Shown here piece after piece: positions 1 through 5,592 of a DNA stretch of 10,751 nucleotides. This DNA is from a bacterium (GTDB lineage Bacteria; Chloroflexota; Dormibacteria; UBA8260; Bog-877). The stretch spans positions 1-10,751 of the forward strand of contig JAJYWM010000117.1 of assembly GCA_021791455.1 (NCBI GenBank). Direction: 5' to 3'. Numbering within the stretch: position 1 is the first letter of the stretch; each line of letters begins with the position of its first letter. Both the position numbers and the translations under genes were made by a program. The notes beneath the pieces were generated by a model. The model made no database searches, had not been told where the DNA came from, and worked only from the letters and a program-made list of their open reading frames with translations.

Positions 1-93
1 CCCCCAGCGCTCACCCCCCCCAGCCAGGATGTTGTAGGTGGCGACGCGCAATTTGCGCTCCGGCACGGTTCTTGTCGACTGTGCGCCACACAT
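1..93 (-). CDS. Endonuclease/exonuclease/phosphatase (EEP) family protein, 5' fragment
   Basis: Reading leftwards from an ATG at 93, the frame stays open for 31 codons to the window edge, so only the N-terminus is present. Residues 15-24 read LRVATYNILA. This is the hallmark first strand of the EEP superfamily (exonuclease III, DNase I, inositol phosphatases and sphingomyelinases), in which the Asn of the YN motif belongs to the metal/active site. The rest of the domain lies outside, so the substrate (DNA, phospholipid or sugar phosphate) cannot be assigned. The ATG is favoured over an in-frame GTG at codon 10 because a TAGACT box sits exactly six bases upstream. The gene is divergent from the flavin monooxygenase. 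The family call rests on one short motif. Confidence 0.6.
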   Translation of the reverse strand, partial: MCGAQSTRTVPERKLRVATYNILAGGGERWG

Positions 94-99
94 GTTTCG

Positions 100-105
100 A
101 GTCTA
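100..105 (-). promoter_or_regulatory. Candidate -10 box (TAGACT) of a leaderless EEP transcript
   Basis: On the minus strand TAGACT is followed by six bases (CGAAAC) and then the ATG at 93. Transcription would therefore begin at or next to the start codon. No Shine-Dalgarno sequence could fit, and no clear TTGACA-type -35 is seen. The same hexamer stands before the glycosyltransferase gene. Confidence 0.5.
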
Positions 106-178
106 GTCGGGCGTGGATGCCCGCTCCCACGGGGCCCACCGCAGCCTTGGTACGGGTGGATCCGTCATCCTTGTGAGA

Positions 179-1021
179 ATGCGCTTTGGCCTCTTTGTCC
201 CTCCCTTCCATCACCTGGCCGACCCCGGCCGGATCGCGTCGCTGGCGACCGCGGCCGAGGCCGCGGGTTGGGATGGGTTCTTCCTTTGGGACCACATGCT
301 GGCCGGCCCTGGGACCCCGCTCCTGGACCCCTGGGTGACCATGGCCGCCATGGCCTGCTCGACCGAGAGCCTGAGGCTGGGAGCGATGGTCACCCCGTTG
401 AGTCGGCGCCGCCCCTGGGTCATGGCCCGCCAGGCGACGGCGCTGGACCTCTTGTCGAAGGGCCGCTTGACGCTCGGGGTCGGGCTGGGTGACGACGGAT
501 GGATGGAGTTCAGCTCCTTCGGGGAGGTGACGGATCCGCGTGAGCGCGGTTTGCGTCTGGACGAGTCTCTGGAAATTCTTCGCCTGCTGCTGGGCGGCGA
601 CGCCGTCTCCTACCGGGGAGATTTCCATGCGGTCACGACCGATCGCTTTCTGCCCAGACCCTGGCAGACTCCGTTGCCGATTTGGGCTGCGGGGCGCTGG
701 CCCCGGCGACGGCCCCTGGAGCGGGCCACCAGGGTCCAGGGGTTCTTCCCCATATTCCGCCAGGAAGATCCGCGCCTGGCCCCCGCCCAAGCCGACCTGC
801 TGGCGATTCAGCGGGAGCTCAAGTCCCGCGGTGTAGGGCCCGAATACGACCTGGTCGTGACCCGCCAGGCAGACTTGGCGCCTGCCGCGCGACCACGCGA
901 TGCGGACCTGGGAAGGCTTGCGGAGGCGGGCGTCACGTGGCTGTTGGACGGCATCCCCCCGGAGCCGGTGGAGCCCGGCGATGTCGACCGGGTGGTGCGT
1001 CTGGGCCCGCCCCGGCGTTGA
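179..1021 (+). CDS. LLM-class flavin-dependent oxidoreductase (luciferase-like monooxygenase)
   Basis: This 280-residue protein belongs to the bacterial luciferase-like TIM-barrel superfamily, whose members use reduced FMN or F420 to oxidise or reduce small molecules. It opens with the typical first strand MRFGLFVPP, followed by a helix and WDGFFLWDH (residues 31-39). The family-typical GRLTLGVGLG lies at 95-104, and a helix around 128-140 (DESLEILRLLLGG) precedes a YRGDFH segment. The choice between FMN and F420 and the substrate cannot be read from the sequence. The frame runs upstream to a GTG at 113, but conserved sequence begins at the ATG at 179; a GTG at 173 is also possible. No Shine-Dalgarno or convincing -10 box was found for this gene. 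A metallo-beta-lactamase-fold gene follows 73 bases later and is probably co-transcribed. Confidence 0.85.
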   Translation: MRFGLFVPPFHHLADPGRIASLATAAEAAGWDGFFLWDHMLAGPGTPLLDPWVTMAAMACSTESLRLGAMVTPLSRRRPWVMARQATALDLLSKGRLTLGVGLGDDGWMEFSSFGEVTDPRERGLRLDESLEILRLLLGGDAVSYRGDFHAVTTDRFLPRPWQTPLPIWAAGRWPRRRPLERATRVQGFFPIFRQEDPRLAPAQADLLAIQRELKSRGVGPEYDLVVTRQADLAPAARPRDADLGRLAEAGVTWLLDGIPPEPVEPGDVDRVVRLGPPRR

Positions 1022-1082
1022 GGTTCGGCCGCGGTCCCTGCTGTCCGCCGCTTCCGGCAGACCCCGACCCTGAGCGACCTGC

Positions 1083-1089
1083 GGAGGAG
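1083..1089 (+). promoter_or_regulatory. Shine-Dalgarno (GGAGGAG) that fixes the MBL gene start
   Basis: GGAGGAG ends five bases before the GTG at 1095. It directly abuts and overlaps the upstream in-frame GTG at 1089, leaving no spacer. This favours 1095 as the start. It is the only strong ribosome binding site noticed in the window. Confidence 0.65.
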
Positions 1090-1094
1090 TGTCG

Positions 1095-1919
1095 GTGACC
1101 AAATTCATCTGCCGAGGGTGCGGCACCCAGTATCCGGACTCGAAAGTGCCGCCGGAGGGCTGTGCCACCTGCCAGGACGAGCGTCAGTACATTCCGGCCG
1201 GCGGCCAACGGTGGACGAGCATGGTGGAGTTGAGCGCGGGCTTCCGCAACCGGCTGACCGAGCTCGAGCCAGGGCTGTTTGAGATTGTCACGGAGCCCCG
1301 GTTCGCGATCGGCCAAAGAGCACTCCTGGTCCGGACCGCGGCGGGAAACGTGCTTTGGGACTGTCTTAGCCTGATCGACGAGGAGACGGTGGCGGCCCTT
1401 GGCAAACTGGGGGGTGTCCAGCGGATGGCGATCAGCCATCCTCACTTCTATGGAGCGTTCGGCGCCTGGATCGATGCGCTGGAGATACCGTCGCTGCTGC
1501 TCCCGGCCGCGGACAGGGCGCACGCCGTCAGCCCGCATCCGCGGGTCCAGTACTTCGACGAGGACGCTGTGACAGCGACCGGCGACCTGAGCGTCCTGCG
1601 CCTTGGTGGCCATTTCCAGGGTTCGACCGTGCTCCACTGGCCGGGAGGCGCGGACGGCAGAGGGGCTCTGCTCACGGGCGACACGGTGGCGGTGGTCGCC
1701 GACCGCCGCCACGTCACCTTTCTCTACAGCTATCCCAACCGCGTCCCACTTCCGGCGGGGGACGTCCAGCGGATCGCGGATCGCTGTCGGGACCTGCGGT
1801 TCGACCGCCTCTACGGTGGCTTCCCAGGCGACGTCATAGACCACGACGCCAGGGCGGCGGTGCTGCGGTCAGCGGAACGGTACATCGCCATGCTCGACGG
1901 AAGCTGGCCGCGCTCATGA
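1095..1919 (+). CDS. MBL-fold metallohydrolase-like protein with N-terminal zinc ribbon
   Basis: The 274-residue protein starts with two CxxC pairs (C6/C9 and C23/C26), forming a rubredoxin-like or zinc-ribbon knuckle. The segment DERQYIPAGGQRWTS then leads into a metallo-beta-lactamase fold. Fold landmarks are SHPHFYGA (H115, H117), GGHFQGST (H173), LLTGD (D196) and a FLYSYPN segment. The classical HxHxDH motif is altered: its Asp and final His positions are Tyr and Gly, so one metal site is incomplete. From memory, a widespread family of uncharacterised MBL proteins shares both the Cys-rich start and HPH(F/Y)Y, so this looks like a family trait rather than damage. No substrate is known. It follows the flavin monooxygenase by 73 bases with no promoter-like box between them, suggesting an operon. 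Start chosen from the Shine-Dalgarno spacing. Confidence 0.82.
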   Translation: MTKFICRGCGTQYPDSKVPPEGCATCQDERQYIPAGGQRWTSMVELSAGFRNRLTELEPGLFEIVTEPRFAIGQRALLVRTAAGNVLWDCLSLIDEETVAALGKLGGVQRMAISHPHFYGAFGAWIDALEIPSLLLPAADRAHAVSPHPRVQYFDEDAVTATGDLSVLRLGGHFQGSTVLHWPGGADGRGALLTGDTVAVVADRRHVTFLYSYPNRVPLPAGDVQRIADRCRDLRFDRLYGGFPGDVIDHDARAAVLRSAERYIAMLDGSWPRS

Positions 1920-2039
1920 CCTCAGCCACGAGCCCCAAACGGGGGTCAACGTGAGGAGCTCCGAGCAGCGGCGCGGAGGATCTGCCTCAGCGGAACGCCC
2001 CTGTGGAGGGCCGCGGATCACAAACCTTCTGAGCGCGTC

Positions 2040-2045
2040 TACACT
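2040..2045 (+). promoter_or_regulatory. Candidate -10 box (TACACT) of a leaderless transcript
   Basis: TACACT ends eight bases before the ATG at 2054, so the transcript would start at or within a base or two of the start codon. It is preceded by GCGCGTC, resembling the ACGCGTC before the TAGACT box at 2969. No Shine-Dalgarno separates it from the ATG. Confidence 0.5.
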
Positions 2046-2053
2046 CCAAGGCG

Positions 2054-2683
2054 ATGGCAGCCACATCCGCCCCCAAGGCCCACTCGAAGCTCCAAGACCA
2101 AGTGGTGTCGCGAGCGGTCGCGGGCTGCATTCATCAGCTTGCCAAACACCGCCTGCGGGCCGCCGTCTGGGGCGCGGTGGCCCTGGTCGGCGTGGCTGCT
2201 GCCATGGCGTCCTTCGCCCTCCAGCGGGAGTTCGTCGGTCGCTATCAGGCGGGCGCCGCGCTTGACGGGTGGCAGAACTTCCTCCGCCTGGGAGATCCTT
2301 GGCAGGCGCTGGTCCCGCCCCTGGCCGCTGCGGTACTCGCCCTCATGGGCTGGCGGTCTTTGCAACGGGCAACGCCTCAGCCTACCTTTGGGCTGCCGCA
2401 CCGTGAGCTAACCGGAGTGACCGGGCTCCGCTCCAGACTGCGGCGGGAGCGGGCCTGGATCGACACCGTCGTCGACCTGGTCACGGGATTGGTCCTAATC
2501 GCCTTGATCCGCCTGCCGGTCTACCTGGTCCTCGCCGCCACGGGCAGCCGCCTGGCGCTCTCAACTTCTCCTGGAATCGTTCTCGAGGAGGTGGCCTGGG
2601 CCGCTTGCGGCGGCAGCTTCTGGCTCTGGCACAGGCGCTACCGGGAGACCATGGATGGATGGGGCATAACGGATGCCGCCTGA
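2054..2683 (+). CDS. Hypothetical multi-pass membrane protein
   Basis: I do not recognise this 209-residue protein. It has a basic, polar N-terminus (residues 1-34) with no cleavable signal peptide apparent. Clear hydrophobic segments lie at about 35-56, 84-103 and 137-161, with a weaker one at 174-193, so three or four membrane passes are likely. A charged arginine-rich stretch (about 115-135) would form a loop. No catalytic motif or cysteine pair was noticed. The last 11 bases overlap the glutaredoxin-like gene, implying translational coupling and possibly related roles, such as a membrane partner for a thiol protein; that link is inference. The start is the first ATG, directly behind a TACACT box and without a ribosome binding site. 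Confidence 0.75.
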   Translation: MAATSAPKAHSKLQDQVVSRAVAGCIHQLAKHRLRAAVWGAVALVGVAAAMASFALQREFVGRYQAGAALDGWQNFLRLGDPWQALVPPLAAAVLALMGWRSLQRATPQPTFGLPHRELTGVTGLRSRLRRERAWIDTVVDLVTGLVLIALIRLPVYLVLAATGSRLALSTSPGIVLEEVAWAACGGSFWLWHRRYRETMDGWGITDAA

Positions 2684-2927
2684 GCCTCTCCAGCTGATGA
2701 CCCGCCGAGGCTGCCACCTCTGCGAGCAGGTCGCGGCCCCCCTGGGAGAGCTCGTCAGAGAGCGCGGGCTCCAGCTCTTGGTCTACGACATCGATTCGGA
2801 TCCCGGCCTTTTGGCCCAGTACCACGAGCGGGTGCCCGTCCTCCTGTGGGAGGAACGGGTTCTGGCCGAGGGACGATTCGACCCGCGCTCCCTCCTCGAG
2901 TTGACCGCGGGCTACCCAGGTCCATGA
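2673..2927 (+). CDS. Glutaredoxin-family thiol protein
   Basis: This 84-residue protein shows the compact thioredoxin fold of short glutaredoxin-like proteins (DUF836 type). It has a beta strand, then RGCHLCEQV with the redox pair C14/C17 at the start of a helix, then LQLLVYDIDSDPGLLAQY. Next comes VPVLLW with the cis-Pro typical of the fold, and a short helix at the C-terminus. It would act in the cytoplasm in dithiol-disulfide exchange, but its partner is unknown. The ATG at 2673 lies inside the end of the membrane protein gene (11-base overlap). A second in-frame ATG at 2697 begins just before the first strand and is an alternative start that would remove eight residues and the overlap. 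It ends 51 bases before the glycosyltransferase gene, which has its own promoter-like box. Confidence 0.82.
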   Translation: MPPEPLQLMTRRGCHLCEQVAAPLGELVRERGLQLLVYDIDSDPGLLAQYHERVPVLLWEERVLAEGRFDPRSLLELTAGYPGP

Positions 2928-2968
2928 ACGTTTCCATGACGGCAGCGGGGATCGGGCAGGAACGCGTC

Positions 2969-2974
2969 TAGACT
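2969..2974 (+). promoter_or_regulatory. Candidate -10 box (TAGACT) of a leaderless transcript
   Basis: TAGACT ends seven bases before the ATG at 2982 and four before the in-frame GTG at 2979. The expected transcription start therefore coincides with the start codon. The hexamer is identical to that of the divergent EEP gene at 100-105. The usual -35 region is G-rich and shows no TTGACA. Confidence 0.55.
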
Positions 2975-2978
2975 TCCC

Positions 2979-4529
2979 GTGATGGCACGCCGCAAGCCGG
3001 GCCCACCCCCCCGCCAGCTCGAGCTCTCAGTGGTGGTTCCGACACGAAACGAAGCCGGCAACCTCCCACTGCTGCTGCAGCGTCTGCGCCAGTCCCTGGC
3101 GGAGATCCCGTTCGAGGTCATCTTCGTCGACGACAGCGACGACGAGACCCCCAGCCTGCTCCAGGAGATCTCCTCCCGGGATGGCCGGGTTCGCTACTGG
3201 CACCGCCGCCGAGAGGAGCGTGCCGGGGGCCTCAGCACGGCGGTCGTTCTGGGCTTGGAGCAGGCCCGCGGGCGCCTGGTCTGCGTCATGGACGGGGACC
3301 TCCAACATCCCCCGGAGGCCATCCCCGAACTCCTCCGCAAGGAGCGCTCCGGAGCGGACGTCGTGGTCGCCAGCCGCTACATGCCAGGCGGCAGCGGACA
3401 GGGGTTGGGAGGCGGCGTGCGCAAACTCGTTTCGCGTTCCGCCACCATGCTCGCCCGGGCGCTGTTCTCCGAAGCCCGCGCCAGCACCGACCCCCTGGCC
3501 GGCTTCTTCCTCTGCCGCACCGAGCTACTTCAGGGTCTGGAATTCCGCCCGGTCGGGTTCAAGATCCTCCTGGAACTGCTGGTCTGCTCAGAGGGAGCTG
3601 CCGTTGCCGATGTGCCGATCACCTTCCAGGCTCGCGGCGCCGGCCAGAGCAAGGCGACGGCCGCCCAGGGGTTTCTCTACCTTCGCCACCTGTGGTCGCT
3701 CATCCGCGACGTGCCCGGCAGCGCCCGGCGGTGGAAGTTCGCCGCGGTTGGGCTGAGTGGCCTGGTGATCTTTCTAGGGGTGCTGGAGTTCTGCGGCGTC
3801 GTGCTCAACTGGGCGGCACTGGCCGCTTGGGGTCTGGCCTTCACTACCTCGTTGGCCTGGAACTTCCAGGCCAACCTGAAGCTAACCTTCGCGGACGCGC
3901 GGCGGGAACGGTACCCGCTCATGCGCCGCTATGTGGCCGCGGCGATCGTCGCGGGCGGGGCCCAGCTGGTCGTGTTCCTGGGACTCCTGGGTACCTCTTT
4001 GCCACTGGTCCTCGACGGACTCTTGGGGGCGGTCGTCGGCATGGCGGCCAACGCCACTCTCAGCCTGCAGCTGGTTCGACGCCGCCGCCGCTCACTGCCT
4101 GCCCCCATCGGGCTGGAGCCGCTGCTCTCCAGGCTGGCCAAGGCCGGGCGGGCTCAACTGGCTGCGATCGTAGAAGCCAATGGGCGACCGCTGCTGGTCC
4201 TGCCGGAGTCCGAATACCAGCTGAGCCACGAGGAACGCGACCTCTGCCGCAGAACCGATGCCACCGGGGTGCCCGCCCTCTGGACCCAACCCGTCTCCGG
4301 ACGGCCGCAGGCCCGCGCCAGCGTGGAGCTGACCTCAGTCATCATCCTTCCCCTGGACTCGAGATGGGGTCAGAACCTCAAGGTCATGCTCCGACGCCAC
4401 AGTCGCAGCGCATTCACGAGCGCGGACTTGGAGGCGGTGATGAGGCAGGTCGGCCGGTTCTCCCGCGGGAGCAGAGCCGCTGCTGCAGAGCCGGTCGACG
4501 GGCTGGTCCGGGTGCGAACCGCCCGCTGA
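2979..4529 (+). CDS. GT2 polyprenyl-phosphate glycosyltransferase fused to GtrA domain and GAF-like tail
   Basis: This 516-residue protein has three parts. Residues 15-245 form a GT2 catalytic domain of the dolichyl-phosphate mannose synthase (DPM1) type: ELSVVVPTRNEAGNL, FVDDSDDET (49-57), and the metal-binding MDGDLQHPPE (104-113). Such enzymes move a sugar from a nucleotide donor to a polyprenyl phosphate on the inner face of the membrane, usually for cell-envelope glycans. Residues 250-370 form a GtrA-type domain with four membrane segments (about 254-273, 280-296, 316-335, 342-365) and the characteristic WNFQANLKLTF (294-304), thought to help flip the lipid-linked sugar. DPM1-GtrA fusions are known. 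Residues 372-516 are an additional soluble tail resembling a GAF domain, with IILPLD, WGQNL and AFTSADLEAV near its end; I know of no standard architecture containing it. The start is GTG 2979 or the adjacent ATG 2982, the latter fitting the -10 box better. Confidence 0.87.
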   Translation: MMARRKPGPPPRQLELSVVVPTRNEAGNLPLLLQRLRQSLAEIPFEVIFVDDSDDETPSLLQEISSRDGRVRYWHRRREERAGGLSTAVVLGLEQARGRLVCVMDGDLQHPPEAIPELLRKERSGADVVVASRYMPGGSGQGLGGGVRKLVSRSATMLARALFSEARASTDPLAGFFLCRTELLQGLEFRPVGFKILLELLVCSEGAAVADVPITFQARGAGQSKATAAQGFLYLRHLWSLIRDVPGSARRWKFAAVGLSGLVIFLGVLEFCGVVLNWAALAAWGLAFTTSLAWNFQANLKLTFADARRERYPLMRRYVAAAIVAGGAQLVVFLGLLGTSLPLVLDGLLGAVVGMAANATLSLQLVRRRRRSLPAPIGLEPLLSRLAKAGRAQLAAIVEANGRPLLVLPESEYQLSHEERDLCRRTDATGVPALWTQPVSGRPQARASVELTSVIILPLDSRWGQNLKVMLRRHSRSAFTSADLEAVMRQVGRFSRGSRAAAAEPVDGLVRVRTAR

Positions 4530-4599
4530 GGCGACGGCGTCTGGCCCCATTCCTCCCGACCGGCGCTGGCGGCCCCACTGCCCGGGACCTGCCAGTGAG

Positions 4600-4605
4600 T
4601 ACCTT
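4600..4605 (+). promoter_or_regulatory. Candidate -10 box (TACCTT) of a leaderless BASS transcript
   Basis: TACCTT ends six bases before the GTG at 4612, the same spacing as at the EEP, dnaE2 and marR starts. No ribosome binding site precedes the GTG. It lies within the 82-base gap after the glycosyltransferase, so the carrier gene may have its own transcript. Confidence 0.42.
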
Positions 4606-4611
4606 GGTCCG

Positions 4612-5592
4612 GTGGGAGGCATTGGGGGTCCGCTGAGGGCCGTCGTGGGAACGCTGCATCCGGTGCGCCATAGGCTGCTGCCTTGGGTGCTGGTGGCAGC
4701 CTTTGTGGGCGTCCTGCTGCCGCGCAGCACCTCCGCTTTGAACCCTCTGGTCCCGGTGTTTCTCGCGGGCCAGGTTCTTGGCGTCGCGCTCAATCTCACC
4801 CCCTTCGAGGTTCGCGCGGCTGGCCGCCAGCTGCCTCTCATCGGGGCAGCCCTCTTGTGCCAGTGGACGCTCCTACCAGCCTTCGGCCTGGCCCTCCACC
4901 TGCTGGCTCCGACTCCGGTGCTGGCAGCCGGGATCCTCATCTGCTCAATTGCCCCCGCCGAGATAACCAGCGGCCTTATGGCGACGCTGGCGGGAGGTGA
5001 TACGGCCATAGCCACGGCCTGCATGGCTGGGTCCCTGGCGCTCTCTGTCGCCCTTACCCCACTGTGGTTGGAGGTGGGCCTCGGCGCCCGCGCTCACTTC
5101 GATGCCATGAGCCTCACCTTCGAGCTGGTGCTCTCGGTCCTGCTTCCCTTGGTGGTCGGGGTGAGCCTGCGGGCGGTCCTGCCTGGTCTGGCCAGATGGC
5201 GCCATCAGTTCCTTGACCTGAGCGCGTTCTGCCTGGTCCTGGTGGTGCTTGCCGGCACCGCCAGTGCCCGCCAGGTCCTGCTGTCCAGTTCGATCCTGGT
5301 CGCCTTGGGCCTGGTGATCGGCCTGCTGTGCTGGGGCGGGGTGGTCGGGTTCGGTCTGGGCAGGGTGCTGCGTCTACCGCATAGGCGGGCCGCCGCGGTC
5401 GGCTTCCCCATAGGAATACGGGAGTTCGGAGTTGCGATCGCGGTGTCGGTGGCGGTGCGGCCCGGCGCCAGCGCGGTTGGAGGGGTGTACGGCATCGTGA
5501 TGGTGGCGGTCGCAGGCACTCTGGCATCCCATCTGGGCCGGCGTAGAGAGAGGATGCTCAAGGGCGACCGAGGGTCCGGCGGTCAGCAGTAG
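4612..5592 (+). CDS. Bile acid:sodium symporter (BASS/SBF) family transporter
   Basis: This 326-residue, almost wholly hydrophobic protein has about nine or ten membrane segments, the first around residues 22-38. It shows two landmarks of the BASS fold: APAEITSGLMATLAGGD (115-130), matching the APGGxxSN...L(A/S)xGD crossover helix, and PIGIREFGVAIAV (266-278), matching the second crossover helix (GxQNxGLA). Members carry bile acids, pantoate, pyruvate or other organic anions with sodium. Several residues that bind sodium in characterised members are replaced here (see findings), so coupling and substrate are uncertain. The C-terminus is a short basic cytoplasmic tail. The start is a GTG with no ribosome binding site behind a TACCTT box. 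Its last ten bases overlap the 3' end of dnaE2 on the other strand. Confidence 0.82.
   Translation: MGGIGGPLRAVVGTLHPVRHRLLPWVLVAAFVGVLLPRSTSALNPLVPVFLAGQVLGVALNLTPFEVRAAGRQLPLIGAALLCQWTLLPAFGLALHLLAPTPVLAAGILICSIAPAEITSGLMATLAGGDTAIATACMAGSLALSVALTPLWLEVGLGARAHFDAMSLTFELVLSVLLPLVVGVSLRAVLPGLARWRHQFLDLSAFCLVLVVLAGTASARQVLLSSSILVALGLVIGLLCWGGVVGFGLGRVLRLPHRRAAAVGFPIGIREFGVAIAVSVAVRPGASAVGGVYGIVMVAVAGTLASHLGRRRERMLKGDRGSGGQQ

Noticed and set aside
46..58. Perfect 13-base palindrome GCGCAATTTGCGC
   Set aside because: It lies inside the coding start of the EEP gene, over the codons for RKLR, and far from the flavin monooxygenase start, so it is more likely incidental than an operator.
72..118. 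GTG at 113 as a start for the flavin monooxygenase, with TTGTCG at 72-77 and TCTAGT as a promoter
   Set aside because: The spacer is much too long, the extra 22 residues show no family similarity, and the TAGACT on the opposite strand explains this sequence as the EEP promoter.
11..1168. Long minus-strand open frame of 385 codons opposite the flavin monooxygenase
   Set aside because: It is opposite a gene with clear family motifs, is rich in Gln/Arg/Gly/Pro without any domain, and its left end uses a different frame from the EEP gene at 1-93. It is a high-GC shadow frame.
933..1844. Minus-strand open frame of 303 codons opposite the MBL gene
   Set aside because: No recognisable motif; the plus-strand frame carries CxxC pairs, MBL motifs and a Shine-Dalgarno.
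1920..1956. Possible hairpin after the MBL gene (CACG/CGTG around CCCC-AAAC-GGGG)
   Set aside because: The stem is short and interrupted and no T-tract follows, so it does not meet the standard for an intrinsic terminator.
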